From Marinobacter halophilus (GTDB taxonomy: Bacteria > Pseudomonadota > Gammaproteobacteria > Pseudomonadales > Oleiphilaceae), in assembly GCF_003007685.1 (NCBI RefSeq), contig NZ_PXNN01000017.1, positions 310,001 to 374,000 on the forward strand: DNA of 64,000 bases, in the 5' to 3' direction. Every line of letters begins with the position of its first letter. Positions within the stretch are counted from its first letter, which is position 1. A model generated the notes under the pieces. It was not told the origin of the DNA. It worked only from the letters and a program-made list of their open reading frames with translations, and did no database searches. The position numbers and the translations under genes are program-made. Positions 1 to 9,023 of the stretch are shown in pieces.

Positions 1-554
1 CCACTGTTCTCATAGGGAAAGGTCAACTCCATCTCGGGATCAGCTAACGGCTTCTGGGGCGGATGCAGCACGACGGTCTTGTTCTCTATCTGATCTTTAA
101 ATTCAGGAAAATGGCCAAGAAACTGGCCCTGGATCTGCCTTGCACTGCCCGACAGCGCAATCAATCCCCTACACTGCTCAGAAGCGAGTAATGACAGTGC
201 ACGCTTTGCTTTTTCAGATGAACGAACACGCTCGGTATCAGTTGTATGATTCGTCAACACGTGACGAAAACGAGGGATCAGCGTCTCGTATGTCGTTACC
301 CACGGTGTTCGGGAATAGTTGATGCCATTGAAAAGGTGCAAGCAGTCTACTCTGTTGAAGCCAAAATCACGGAACCGGAACTGCTGGTCAAAAAATCGAT
401 TTGACGACGGGTCCGCGCCCAGTAGCGGCCCGAATCTTCGTAACAGGGAGTAGTAATCCCGACAGAGTTGATAATTGGCGCCCTCGACACAGCCGATGAT
501 ATTACGCACTTCAGGATACTGCCTGCCGGCGTGCCCGATCTTTAGCGATGACAT
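1..554 (-). CDS. Glycosyltransferase (N-terminal part, cut by window edge)
   Basis: Reading from an ATG at 554 down to base 1, the frame stays open for 184 codons and has no stop in the window, so the gene continues to the left. The start MSSLKIGHAG follows an AAGG ribosome site and lies 10 bases after the sulfotransferase stop, so the two are probably co-transcribed. The stretch HLFNGINYSRTPWVTTYETL (about residues 74-93), followed by a region with ALSLLASEQCRGLIALSGSA, has the look of the acceptor half of a GT4-type glycosyltransferase. The nucleotide-sugar domain would lie outside the window. A role in building the EPS repeat unit is inferred from its neighbours. The family assignment rests on N-terminal motifs only. 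Confidence 0.6.
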   Translation of the reverse strand, partial: MSSLKIGHAGRQYPEVRNIIGCVEGANYQLCRDYYSLLRRFGPLLGADPSSNRFFDQQFRFRDFGFNRVDCLHLFNGINYSRTPWVTTYETLIPRFRHVLTNHTTDTERVRSSEKAKRALSLLASEQCRGLIALSGSARQIQGQFLGHFPEFKDQIENKTVVLHPPQKPLADPEMELTFPYENS

Positions 555-564
555 GATTGGTACC

Positions 565-1419
565 TTAAAGCGATTTATTAACTGATCCGGAGGTGTTGTT
601 CTGGCGCTGCTCTCCGATTAACCGGCCCCAGACGTCAAGACACTCCGTCTCGATAGCGGGCGACAAATCGGGTTTTCGGTTCTTGCCAACGGAACCCGCG
701 TAAACTTCATCCGTCATGGAGGGGGACCATTTTATGCCAAGAAAGTCACAGATCTCCCGCATCGTCTCTTCAGGCTTCTGGACCAGGTCCTCATACCGGA
801 TCATGGTGACTCGGGCGTTCGATTGCAGGCCAAGAAATAGATAAGCGCTGTTATACAGGAGCCAGTACAGGCCCGCGGCATCCGCTACCGAAAGGTCAGC
901 ATGACAGTGGCTTGCAATGAACTCCCTGATCTCAGGGGGCGCAAGCGGCTGCCGGTCAAAGTCTGTCTCAACCCAGCTCTTTACCGCCCGAACCTGAGCC
1001 TCGCCAAAAAAGCGTGCCATTGAGTTAATCGCATCGTCGGGATTTCGGACAACATAGACGACCGTGGCTGACTGGAACTCTGCCAGAAATTCATTTGCCC
1101 TGAGCGTTTCGACAATGGGCTTGAACAACACCAGACTCGCCTTGCTTGCGTCGACCGCGCTTGCGACAACATCAAGGCTTTTCAGACGCCAATTTTCAAA
1201 GGCTGTTGGATTATCTTCGTTTATGAGCTCCACGTCCCAGGCTTTGCTGAGGCAATGAGACACAATATCGGTACCAGACCGACCACTGCCCAAAATGAAT
1301 ACAGGCCGAGTTTCGCGGGAAGGGGTGAGACGCTGGCGAAGCAGCTTCAAGTAATGCCGCCCTCGTCGCTTCGCCCTGAAAATGAGAACGTTCTGCTTGT
1401 TTTCGACATTCAGTGTCAT
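565..1419 (-). CDS. Sulfotransferase family protein
   Basis: This 284-residue protein has the two PAPS-binding signatures of sulfotransferases: a P-loop-like PVFILGSGRSGTD at residues 39-51 (5'-phosphosulfate loop) and VVYVVRNPDDAINSM at about 120-134 (3'-phosphate site). A late MIRYEDLVQKPEETM segment is typical of the sulfotransferase 3 fold. No membrane segment is visible. It would transfer sulfate from PAPS to a carbohydrate, and its place next to EPS glycosyltransferases suggests sulfation of the polysaccharide. The cysDNC activation genes at 31-34 kb could supply PAPS. The acceptor cannot be read from the sequence. Confidence 0.82.
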   Translation of the reverse strand: MTLNVENKQNVLIFRAKRRGRHYLKLLRQRLTPSRETRPVFILGSGRSGTDIVSHCLSKAWDVELINEDNPTAFENWRLKSLDVVASAVDASKASLVLFKPIVETLRANEFLAEFQSATVVYVVRNPDDAINSMARFFGEAQVRAVKSWVETDFDRQPLAPPEIREFIASHCHADLSVADAAGLYWLLYNSAYLFLGLQSNARVTMIRYEDLVQKPEETMREICDFLGIKWSPSMTDEVYAGSVGKNRKPDLSPAIETECLDVWGRLIGEQRQNNTSGSVNKSL

Positions 1420-1586
1420 TTGAAATCCTTTTCGTTCGCTTGCGCGGAGAATAATACCGTAAAAGCCTCGGCATTCAACCTTAACCAGCGTTTTCTAGGG
1501 TTTGAAACCAGTAGAAAAACATGCGGCAGGTCGCGCGAATCGCACCTCCAATGTTCACAGGCAGTAACCGAATGACAACCTTATAA

Positions 1587-1616
1587 AACGCAAAATTTTG
1601 TAAAATGCGTTATAGT
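1587..1616 (+). promoter_or_regulatory. Possible promoter/operator of the lyase-like gene
   Basis: A 6-bp inverted repeat, AACGCA (1587-1592) and TGCGTT (1606-1611), encloses an A/T-rich core and runs into TATAGT (1611-1616), a good -10 candidate about 34 bases before the ATG at 1650. No consensus -35 is present at 16-18 bases spacing, so an activator or operator role for the repeat is plausible. This is a weak call. Confidence 0.35.
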
Positions 1617-1649
1617 CGCAAAACAAATTAGCACGGGAGTAGAATCCAA

Positions 1650-2573
1650 ATGGCACGTCCCAGACAGCTCAAGCACCTCACAGCATTGGCCCTTTTTTCA
1701 CTTTTGGCTGGCGCAGCCAATGGAGAGCCTCTAATCGTAGACTCCTTCGAATCCGGAGACATGTCAGCCACAAACGATAATGGCTTTAGCTGGGCTCGAA
1801 ACAATAGAACTTCTATTGTCACGTCTGATGCTGTTGTCTATAACAATGGCGAGAGAAACATTGCTATTCCGAGTGGTCGAGATTGGGGCGCCAAGCATGA
1901 AGACCACAGTTTACGCTTCCGTTATCCTGCAGGCCAAAGCTTATCGGAACAAAGATTTGACCTAGGAACTGCACATGAAGAGCTGTGGATGCAATACTGG
2001 GTTAAAGTTCCAATCAACTATTATCATGGGCAAAAGTTTCCCAATAATCATAAATTCCTCTCAATATGGATGGATGGGTACTCTCAGAATGGTGAGGGCG
2101 CTACTGTTATTTGGGAATTCTGGGGCAGTTCCGATGGTTCAAGTCGACTTGCAGTGCACTACAACGAGGGGGCCGCAGGAGTATCAAAGGGGCACCAGCA
2201 ACATCATGCTTTCGTTTCTCCTGCAGACCAAGGGAGATGGATGGAAATAACCATACACCTCAAGGCCTCTTCAAATAACGACACACGTGACGGCGTGATA
2301 GAGATGTGGCATCGATGGGAAAACGAACCCGCAAGCGAAAGAAAGCAATTCCATAAAATTACTGATGCATTGCTTTCAAAGCCCAGCTCAGGAATACAGG
2401 GCTGGAAAGAAGGATATTTCATGGGTTGGGCCAACGGCCCATATTCACAAGATACCGAATGGCTGATAGATCATATAACGATTTCTGAAGAATCGCTCCT
2501 GGATTCAACCGGCCTTAAGGTAGAGGCATCGGGAAATGCACCGAAACCTCCCGTCCTGACCATAGCAAACTAG
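1650..2573 (+). CDS. Secreted polysaccharide lyase-like protein
   Basis: A 307-residue protein with a clear Sec signal peptide (charged start, hydrophobic LTALALFSLLAGA core, cleavage near residue 25). The mature part is rich in aromatic residues and has short beta-strand stretches such as ELWMQYWVKVPINYYHG and the late YFMGWANGPYSQDTEWLIDHI, which resemble jelly-roll (concanavalin A-like) polysaccharide lyases and glucanases. No catalytic set can be fixed by eye. It is a lone plus-strand gene inside a minus-strand EPS locus, the usual place for an enzyme that trims or degrades the locus's own polymer. The fold call is moderate, and the lyase activity and EPS target are inferred. Confidence 0.55.
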   Translation: MARPRQLKHLTALALFSLLAGAANGEPLIVDSFESGDMSATNDNGFSWARNNRTSIVTSDAVVYNNGERNIAIPSGRDWGAKHEDHSLRFRYPAGQSLSEQRFDLGTAHEELWMQYWVKVPINYYHGQKFPNNHKFLSIWMDGYSQNGEGATVIWEFWGSSDGSSRLAVHYNEGAAGVSKGHQQHHAFVSPADQGRWMEITIHLKASSNNDTRDGVIEMWHRWENEPASERKQFHKITDALLSKPSSGIQGWKEGYFMGWANGPYSQDTEWLIDHITISEESLLDSTGLKVEASGNAPKPPVLTIAN

Positions 2574-2578
2574 TTGGG

Positions 2579-2618
2579 AGCCGGGATCCGGAATTTTAGC
2601 TTTAAGCGCCCGGCTTTT
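2579..2618. terminator. Weak terminator hairpin
   Basis: AGCCGGG (2579-2585) can pair with CCCGGCT (2609-2615) across a 23-base loop, followed by TTTT on the plus strand. It lies 6 bases after the stop of the lyase-like gene. The long loop and short T run make it a modest candidate. Confidence 0.4.
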
Positions 2619-2687
2619 CCGTATTAGCCTGATCATTCATTAACAACCATGATGGCCCTGCTTTCGAATCCCGTCAAAACGGCGGGA

Positions 2688-4445
2688 TTATTCTCGAATA
2701 ATATAATCAATAGTAATTGCCTTCGATATCATATCGAAAAGTGGGTACATGTTTGATGAGTTATCTGACTTAACTGCCTCGTTAAGTTTTTGGTGGTTCC
2801 AAATCTTATCTGACAGTAAGGGAGAAACCTTTTCCATTAATTCTTGACTAACAATGTCACGAAAGCTATTCCAGCCAAAACTTCGATCACCATAACGCGA
2901 AAATTTTTGGTACAGAGGTAGCATAACCGTATTTTTCTCAACTAGTTTTCTGAAAGCCCTGGAGCTTTCCTGCACTAATAACGGCCTACGGGCATTGGCC
3001 AAGGTTGCTGCAAGCGGAAAATCGAGCAACTTCGGATTCAGCTTTTTAATTATTTCCTTATTGATCTTGTTATGCGCGCGTTGTGAGAAAGGTATCGAGG
3101 AAGCGGCTGCCAGCAACTCCCTATTCGTAAAAATATTACGGAATCGGTTACCTTGCGCGGCATTTGTCAGCTGCCGATTAATATATTGCCCTCCCCGATG
3201 TTCAGTATAGAATCTTTCGAACATCGCTTGGGCATCCTCCATCCCTTGCTCCTCGTACGACTCAAACAATGCTCTCACGCGCTGATTCGATTGCTCAACG
3301 AGATCTCGGGAGCGGAGGTTTTCAGCTAGCTGACTTTCGACAAACCACAACACCCGGTAATTGGACATCCTGAGATAACTCAAAATTGTTTGCCGGTCAT
3401 GCAGGTGAAGAACGCTGTCTAGGAGCGCTCCGGCACCAACCATATGCATCAATAGAGACGCATATTTCTTCTTTCCAGGGAGTGTATTCAGAGTGCCATA
3501 ATGCCCTCCGAGGACCTCACCAAAGGTGCCAGCCGTCATCAGCAATTTCTTTTGCGCAGCTTGTAAGCCGGCGGGATTCCAATGGGTAAACATCGCCGAC
3601 TCATTTTTGCGTAGGTAACTAGAAAAAATCTCTACGCCAAAATCAACCGGGTCGAAGCCACGCTCCACAAGGGGTAAGCCGCAGACTGAAGCGATATCCC
3701 TGACTATCGCGGTCTCCCGGCTCTGAAGATTGCCATGGGTGTACAGCAAAGGTTTCTTATGCTCTAAGACGGTTAGAAGCAACCTTGAGTCCCAACCGCC
3801 CGACATCATGATCTGTGTATCTTCGAAGCCCTCCGCCTCTGCGCGGAAGATATCAATGAGGTCATCAGTGCTCGCTGTACCAGAGCCATTCCAGAAATTT
3901 TTCAGCGGGAACCGTGAAATCACAGGCTTTTCATTTACATAGGCAAGTTTAAGACCGCAATTGGCTTTTAAGCGTGAGACGCCATCAAATAGGGAATTGC
4001 CACCAAAAATATATCCGAGGCTGAGAAACTGGTAAAACGACACCCAGTCAACATTATGACCGGCAAAACAACGCATGGAGTCTGAAACGATCGGCTCTCC
4101 TTCCCGGCGTGAGCTATTCACGTATACCGGAAACGAGCCGTAGGCATCATTGAATACATAGATACAGCCATCAACCTTACTGATGGCGATCAGCACCCCG
4201 CGGAAGCCCCACAACTCAGCGAAGTGCCCCGATTCGATCAAATCCACTACGCGCTTGAAATCGGGCTCGACATTTGACTCTCCGTACCAGATGAAAATCC
4301 ATTTCTCCAGATCTGTGCGTGTTGCCATAGTGCCTTCGAAACGAATGCCCCACTGCGAGTTGACCGTAAAGTGCGTGCGCTCCGCGCATTCTGCCGCCAC
4401 CTTAGTTACGGTTTCGGAAACATCTTCAATGGTAAATACAGCCAT
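2688..4445 (-). CDS. Asparagine synthetase-like protein lacking glutaminase Cys
   Basis: This 585-residue protein has the class B asparagine synthetase layout. A degenerate N-terminal amidohydrolase-like domain is seen in LWGFRGVLIAI and VFNDAYGSFPVYV (about 79-109). The C-terminal ATP-pyrophosphatase domain has the PP-loop SGGWDS at 215-220. The residue after Met1 is Ala, so the nucleophilic Cys2 of Ntn glutaminases is missing and the protein cannot hydrolyse glutamine in the usual way. In O-antigen and EPS loci such proteins amidate sugar acids or join amines to carboxylates. A similar protein lies at 11190-13043. It is the last gene of the minus-strand run that starts at 7645. The substrate is unknown. 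Confidence 0.75.
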   Translation of the reverse strand: MAVFTIEDVSETVTKVAAECAERTHFTVNSQWGIRFEGTMATRTDLEKWIFIWYGESNVEPDFKRVVDLIESGHFAELWGFRGVLIAISKVDGCIYVFNDAYGSFPVYVNSSRREGEPIVSDSMRCFAGHNVDWVSFYQFLSLGYIFGGNSLFDGVSRLKANCGLKLAYVNEKPVISRFPLKNFWNGSGTASTDDLIDIFRAEAEGFEDTQIMMSGGWDSRLLLTVLEHKKPLLYTHGNLQSRETAIVRDIASVCGLPLVERGFDPVDFGVEIFSSYLRKNESAMFTHWNPAGLQAAQKKLLMTAGTFGEVLGGHYGTLNTLPGKKKYASLLMHMVGAGALLDSVLHLHDRQTILSYLRMSNYRVLWFVESQLAENLRSRDLVEQSNQRVRALFESYEEQGMEDAQAMFERFYTEHRGGQYINRQLTNAAQGNRFRNIFTNRELLAAASSIPFSQRAHNKINKEIIKKLNPKLLDFPLAATLANARRPLLVQESSRAFRKLVEKNTVMLPLYQKFSRYGDRSFGWNSFRDIVSQELMEKVSPLLSDKIWNHQKLNEAVKSDNSSNMYPLFDMISKAITIDYIIRE

Positions 4446-4573
4446 AACTATTTCCTTGTCTTCGCCTGTAGATTACTAAATCGTATAATTTTTCTCTTTC
4501 CTGAGCATTTCATTGAGCGCTCTCAAACTGTACCTGTTCGACCCATTTCTGTAGAGCCCATTCTGATGATTTA

Positions 4574-5836
4574 TCAGGCACTCCTATCCCGAAGACCAGA
4601 TTGCATCACAAGTTCCTCTAATGCTTCCGCGTAGTTTTTCCCTATGCTGGTATAACTATATCGAGTCTGGATCAACTCGGGACCTGATTCACGCAGTCGC
4701 GCCTCTCGCTCGGGGTGATCCAGAATTTCCAGCATCGCCTCCACGTACCTTTCGGGTTTTTCCGCATATACCACATCGACCCCGCCCTTTACCTTGATGC
4801 CCTTGCAAGCAAATGGGTCAGCGATGATGCAACAACCACTCGCTAATGCATCGAGTATCTTGAGTTTTGTCCCCCCCCCGGTACGAATCGGACAAAGATA
4901 GAACTGGGCGCGCCAGAGGTAGTCTCGCACATCATCGACAAAGCCGTGAACACGGAACGATTCATCGTTTTCGGCAACCTTCAACATCTCCTGAGTTGGC
5001 CCACGGCCAATGATATCTACGCTCATATCCGGAATCCGCATTTTGATCAAAGGCCATATTTCTCGGATAAAATACTCTACCGCCTCCCGGTTCGGGTACC
5101 AGGAAAGCCCCCCCACGATCACAATACTTTTCTCTTTCACCGCGATTGAAGGGTTAGGGTAAAAATAGGAAACATCAACTCCGTTTGGAACTGACGTGAA
5201 TTTGCCGCCACCAATGACAGCAGCCATTGCATCCGCGTCTTCGTCAGAACAAGTAATATTGAGGTGTGATGCACGGCAATGCTGGATCTCACTTTTCAAT
5301 AGCCGCGCCGCCTCGAATCTGTAGTAGAAGCCTTTGATCAGATTGCGTTCGGTTTTTGAACGTGATTTGAGCATGGCGGATTCGAAATTATGGTGGTTGA
5401 GAACAACGGGTAGCCCCTCAAAAAGATCAGAATAGACGCAGAGACTGACGGTATCGAGATGCACCGCATCAAAGGACTTTTCGGAGATCAGGTTAAGGAT
5501 CACTTTCCTGGCCTCTGCTGATCTAAGCCATTCCATATTGTAGGCTCGCCCACTAACCAATGCCTTCAATGCCGTTGAATATCGCCCCCCGGGAATAGCA
5601 TCCTCCGGGATTGTAAGTACGTGTATGGATTCAATACTTTTGAGCAGTTCCCGCTTGGCAAATTCGAGCGGATCTTCCTGATCAGGGAGGCTCGCTGAAA
5701 GAAAGCTTGCCTGGTTGAAAGCAACGAGAGTAATTTCGTGATACTTACTGACCTCCCTGATCATATTGTAGGTTCGTTGCAGCACTCCTCCTTTGGGAGG
5801 ATACGGTATGAGATGAGACACCCAGAGTAACTTCAT
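4574..5836 (-). CDS. Glycosyltransferase family 4
   Basis: A 420-residue GT-B glycosyltransferase. The N-terminus MKLLWVSHLIPYPPKGG with LQRTYNM is the acceptor-side start typical of XrtA/EPS-linked sugar transferases. The C-terminal half has VIVGGLSWYPNREAVEYF, then FYLCPIRTGGGTKLKILDAL with the GT4 nucleotide-sugar glutamate region altered to G-T-K-L-K, as in several PEP-CTERM-associated family members. Its ATG overlaps the stop of the upstream Wzy-like gene by 4 bases (ATGA), so the two are translationally coupled. It should add one sugar to the undecaprenyl-linked repeat unit on the cytoplasmic face. Donor and acceptor are unknown. Confidence 0.8.
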   Translation of the reverse strand: MKLLWVSHLIPYPPKGGVLQRTYNMIREVSKYHEITLVAFNQASFLSASLPDQEDPLEFAKRELLKSIESIHVLTIPEDAIPGGRYSTALKALVSGRAYNMEWLRSAEARKVILNLISEKSFDAVHLDTVSLCVYSDLFEGLPVVLNHHNFESAMLKSRSKTERNLIKGFYYRFEAARLLKSEIQHCRASHLNITCSDEDADAMAAVIGGGKFTSVPNGVDVSYFYPNPSIAVKEKSIVIVGGLSWYPNREAVEYFIREIWPLIKMRIPDMSVDIIGRGPTQEMLKVAENDESFRVHGFVDDVRDYLWRAQFYLCPIRTGGGTKLKILDALASGCCIIADPFACKGIKVKGGVDVVYAEKPERYVEAMLEILDHPEREARLRESGPELIQTRYSYTSIGKNYAEALEELVMQSGLRDRSA

Positions 5837-7113
5837 GATCGTCCTTGGTTTTTCTTTCTGCTGACTGTGAAGCTGTTGTTCATCGCCACTGCGAGCGCAA
5901 GATGAATCCAGAGGAATGGGTAATACGCGACGGTGACAAACTGGCCTGCAACCACAAAGCCAAGTAGGGATAAATTGGCGCAGCGGCCAATTAATGCTTG
6001 CCGATCTTCACAGCCCTCGACCTTAAAGCGCCTACCAATCCGGTAGGAAACCAACAAAAACCCTGAAAATACCGCTAACCCTAACAGGCCTACGTCCGTT
6101 CCTATCTGAATAAAGATGTTGTGTGGGAGTTCCGCTCTACCGAGGAGCACATCATCTGGATAATATCTTGCAAAATAGGAAGGAAAATTAAAGTAGCCGA
6201 CCCCGAGCAAGGGGTTATCCTTTATCATTTCAATACCGTTTTCAAAGTACAAAATACGTTGTTGAGACGTTTTATCCTCCCCCATCGATTGAAAACGCTC
6301 CTTTTGCGCCTCCGGCAAAAATGTCCACAGCAGGAAAAACGCCACACCACAAGAGATAAGCACTTTGGGTTTGAAAACAGTTCTGTAATTCATCACAACA
6401 AGTTGCACCACCAACGCAAGCTGTCCCCCACGAGAGCTGGCACCAAGAATCACCATGATCGCTGTAATAGGCATCAGCATCAGCAACCAGTACCAGTTTT
6501 TGCTTACGTAAGGCTTCACAGAGTGGGCAAAAGCCCAGGCAATGGGCCAGAACACCAGCATCTGGATGGCCAGTTCACCTGAGTTCTGGAAAAATCCAGG
6601 CGGCCCCATTAAACCCCAGTCGGTGAAGGCAAAACCCCGCTTTGCCCAAGTGATGGCAAGGGAAAATGAAATTTTGAAGGACGCCACCAGAAAGATACAC
6701 AGAAAAATAAAGAATCGTTTCCTGGTATTTACGATATTGATAATAAGAAAATAGATGATTACCCAAAGGTAATAGCTGTCCAGTTTTGCATAAGAAACCG
6801 ACGGAAAGTAGGCAAAGACACTGGACAAGAGAATTAAGATGAGAAACAGTATCAGCAAAACGTTTATAGATGAGGACACCCACCGGACTGTTCTGTCAGC
6901 AAAGCACCCCAAGATAGCACCGATGACAACTAACTTTGTCCAAGGAAGAAAATCTATCATGGGGAAGATAGATTGAGGCCGCACGTACTCAAAAAACAGA
7001 TAGGCGCATATCATCCAGAAAGCAAAGCTTTCGCCTTTGAAATATCGCCAGATCACACCTGCTTTGAGAGAGTAGAAATCCTCATCGGTAATTTCTGCGA
7101 CCTTCTTACGCAT
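5833..7113 (-). CDS. O-antigen ligase/Wzy-like polymerase
   Basis: A 426-residue membrane protein with about ten to eleven hydrophobic helices and one longer periplasmic loop before GVGYFNFPSYFARY and ELPHNIFIQIGTDVG. This matches the Wzy_C/WaaL pattern, including the conserved H-N motif in the loop (LPHNIFIQ). EPS loci with a priming transferase, a Wza-like exporter and a chain-length protein need a polymerase, and this is the only candidate in the window. It overlaps the phosphatase gene by 8 bases and the GT4 gene by 4 bases. Polymerase rather than ligase is inferred from context. Confidence 0.78.
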   Translation of the reverse strand: MRKKVAEITDEDFYSLKAGVIWRYFKGESFAFWMICAYLFFEYVRPQSIFPMIDFLPWTKLVVIGAILGCFADRTVRWVSSSINVLLILFLILILLSSVFAYFPSVSYAKLDSYYLWVIIYFLIINIVNTRKRFFIFLCIFLVASFKISFSLAITWAKRGFAFTDWGLMGPPGFFQNSGELAIQMLVFWPIAWAFAHSVKPYVSKNWYWLLMLMPITAIMVILGASSRGGQLALVVQLVVMNYRTVFKPKVLISCGVAFFLLWTFLPEAQKERFQSMGEDKTSQQRILYFENGIEMIKDNPLLGVGYFNFPSYFARYYPDDVLLGRAELPHNIFIQIGTDVGLLGLAVFSGFLLVSYRIGRRFKVEGCEDRQALIGRCANLSLLGFVVAGQFVTVAYYPFLWIHLALAVAMNNSFTVSRKKNQGRS

Positions 7114-7645
7114 AGAGACCCCGCACCGATTCCATGACGGTTGCTTCGCACCGCGTGAAGAACGCCGGGCAACAATTGAAGGGGTCGTGGATGTAGGGTG
7201 TGGGCTTTTCGCAGTAATTTCCTGCGAGTACCAATGTGTAGTTCCTGCCTACCTTCTTTTCGAACTGGCCTAGGTGGGAAGGCTCCATAACGACAACAAG
7301 ATCCGAGTCCTCAAACCTGAAATCCCGGACATTGACCGTCTTATGGTGCTCAAGGCTTAGCCCTTGCTCCCTGGCAAATTCCCGCGCCCGGGGGTCTGCG
7401 GGATAATCGTCACCACAGTTCAGGCCGCAGGAAGCCGCTTCCATTCCGAGACTGCGAGCATACACCTCGGCCAGCGGGCTGCGGCAAATGTTTCCGCTAC
7501 AGATGAAAACTACCCGTCGAGTGGCCGGGAAGTCAGCGTTCCGGGAATACCTCCGATATACGCCAGCAAGCGCCAGAACCCGGTGATAATAGAATCTGAG
7601 AAATCCTTTTTTCGAGCCATACCGCTCGTACATCCACCGGCTCAA
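7106..7645 (-). CDS. Low-molecular-weight protein tyrosine phosphatase
   Basis: The active-site loop C-X5-R is complete (CSGNICR, Cys49-Arg55, followed by SP) and the general-acid Asp sits in YIHDPF (Asp154). The protein is 179 residues, longer than the usual 140-160, because about 44 residues rich in Arg and Tyr precede the first beta strand. Such Wzb-type phosphatases remove phosphate from the tyrosine autokinase that controls chain length. The likely partner is the kinase-like ATPase at 18691-19605, although that protein lacks its Walker A lysine. It is the first gene of the run 7645 to 2688. Confidence 0.88.
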   Translation of the reverse strand: MSRWMYERYGSKKGFLRFYYHRVLALAGVYRRYSRNADFPATRRVVFICSGNICRSPLAEVYARSLGMEAASCGLNCGDDYPADPRAREFAREQGLSLEHHKTVNVRDFRFEDSDLVVVMEPSHLGQFEKKVGRNYTLVLAGNYCEKPTPYIHDPFNCCPAFFTRCEATVMESVRGLYA

Positions 7646-7845
7646 TGCATAATCTCCCTATAGTTCAACCCGAACGCTGACTGACTTCCCTTTTGCTGCC
7701 CATCATGCCACAAGTCAGGTTGCCACTGGCACCCACCTCGGGCTTTTCCTACCGTTCTGTGTGGCTTCGATAGAAATCAGCCTCATTATGCAGGATAATC
7801 GGCCAACAGTTGAATACTTGGTAAAAACACAGGACGTTGCTACCT

Positions 7846-9021
7846 ATGGAAGCCAGAATTCTGGTGCTGGACGGAAATCAGCGGGCAGCACTTGCAGCCG
7901 TGCGCTCACTGGGCGCAAAAGGGTTATGGGTGGCGGTCGGTGAAAGTTGCTCTCCGTCCATGACAGGCGTTTCGCGGTATTGTCGCCGCAGCATCACCTA
8001 TGCTGATCCTTTTACCTCGCCCCGGCAGTTTTTTGAAGACCTCCTTAATCAAATTGATGAGCTGAACATTACATTTCTGCTCCCCATCACAGAAGCCAGC
8101 ACTTACGTTATTCTCGCCTACCGGGATGAGCTGCCTGCGCGAGTGACACTTCCCTTCCCCGAAACGGAGTCGGTTGAGCGGCTTGCCAATAAAAATAACC
8201 TGTTCCAACTCGCACTGCAGCTCGGCGTGCCGGTGCCGGATACACTCTTCTGTGAAAATGCGGATGAGGGCCTCAAGGCTCTGGAGACCATCGAACACTT
8301 TCCGGTGGTGCTGAAGCCGTTCAAGTCAAAGATTCTTCAGCCTGCGTCCATTGTTTCGACACAGGTTGTTATTGCGCACTCGACTCAAGAAGCGTCAGAG
8401 GCGTTGCGCAACCATGAGTTTTTCCGTTTCCCGTTCACCCTCCAATCTTTCGTCAAGGGTTCCGGCCAGGGCATCTTTGCCCTGTTTGATCATGGCGAAC
8501 CGGTGTGTTTTTTCGCCCATCGCAGGCTTCGGGAAAAACCACCGGGCGGGGGGGTCAGCGTTCTTTGTGAGTCCGCCCCGGTGAACGACCAGCTTAAAAG
8601 CCATGCCGAAAAACTGCTTCGTAAGGCTGGCTGGCATGGCGTTGCCATGGTGGAATTCCGGGTCGCCGAGGATGGCACCGGTTACCTGATGGAAGTTAAC
8701 CCCCGGTTCTGGGGGTCGCTGCAGCTAGCCGTAGATTCCGGCATTGATTTTCCCTGGTGGCTGTATCTAGCCAGCACCGGGCAAACCGTACCTCAGGCAG
8801 GCTGGCAACGACGGCGGGTAAGATGGCTACTGGGAGACCTTGACCGGCTTTACCTGGTGTTGAAATCCTCCCCTGACACCTACTCGTTCGGCCAGAAACT
8901 AATAGAAATTTTGCGGTTTATTAAGCCAGGATTGCGAACCCGGCACGAGGTTAACCGCTGGCAAGATCTTCGCCCCTTCTGGTTCGAGGTGAAACAATAT
9001 CTACGTGCACTCAAAGGTTAA
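7846..9021 (+). CDS. ATP-grasp ligase (first of a pair)
   Basis: About 391 residues from the ATG at 7846. A TTG nine bases earlier is possible, but AGGA at 7831-7834 fits the ATG better. The start MEARILVLDGNQRAALAAVR is a Rossmann-like pre-ATP-grasp domain. The ATP-grasp core is seen in FPVVLKPFKSK (nucleotide-binding lysine) and GYLMEVNPRFWGSLQLAVD (Mg2+-binding Glu and Asn). ATP-grasp enzymes activate a carboxylate as acyl phosphate and join it to an amine or thiol. This gene and the next (3-base gap) form a plus-strand pair inside a minus-strand EPS locus, so amide or peptide decoration of the polymer is a reasonable inference. Confidence 0.83.
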   Translation: MEARILVLDGNQRAALAAVRSLGAKGLWVAVGESCSPSMTGVSRYCRRSITYADPFTSPRQFFEDLLNQIDELNITFLLPITEASTYVILAYRDELPARVTLPFPETESVERLANKNNLFQLALQLGVPVPDTLFCENADEGLKALETIEHFPVVLKPFKSKILQPASIVSTQVVIAHSTQEASEALRNHEFFRFPFTLQSFVKGSGQGIFALFDHGEPVCFFAHRRLREKPPGGGVSVLCESAPVNDQLKSHAEKLLRKAGWHGVAMVEFRVAEDGTGYLMEVNPRFWGSLQLAVDSGIDFPWWLYLASTGQTVPQAGWQRRRVRWLLGDLDRLYLVLKSSPDTYSFGQKLIEILRFIKPGLRTRHEVNRWQDLRPFWFEVKQYLRALKG

Positions 9022-9023
9022 CG

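Noticed and set aside
140-322. A 60-codon plus-strand frame at the left edge
   Set aside because: It is antisense to the partial glycosyltransferase frame that is open over the whole stretch and has a ribosome site.
5833-7113. Exosortase XrtA
   Set aside because: The protein has the H-N loop motif and helix pattern of O-antigen ligase/polymerase and lacks the Cys, Arg and His residues expected in exosortases.
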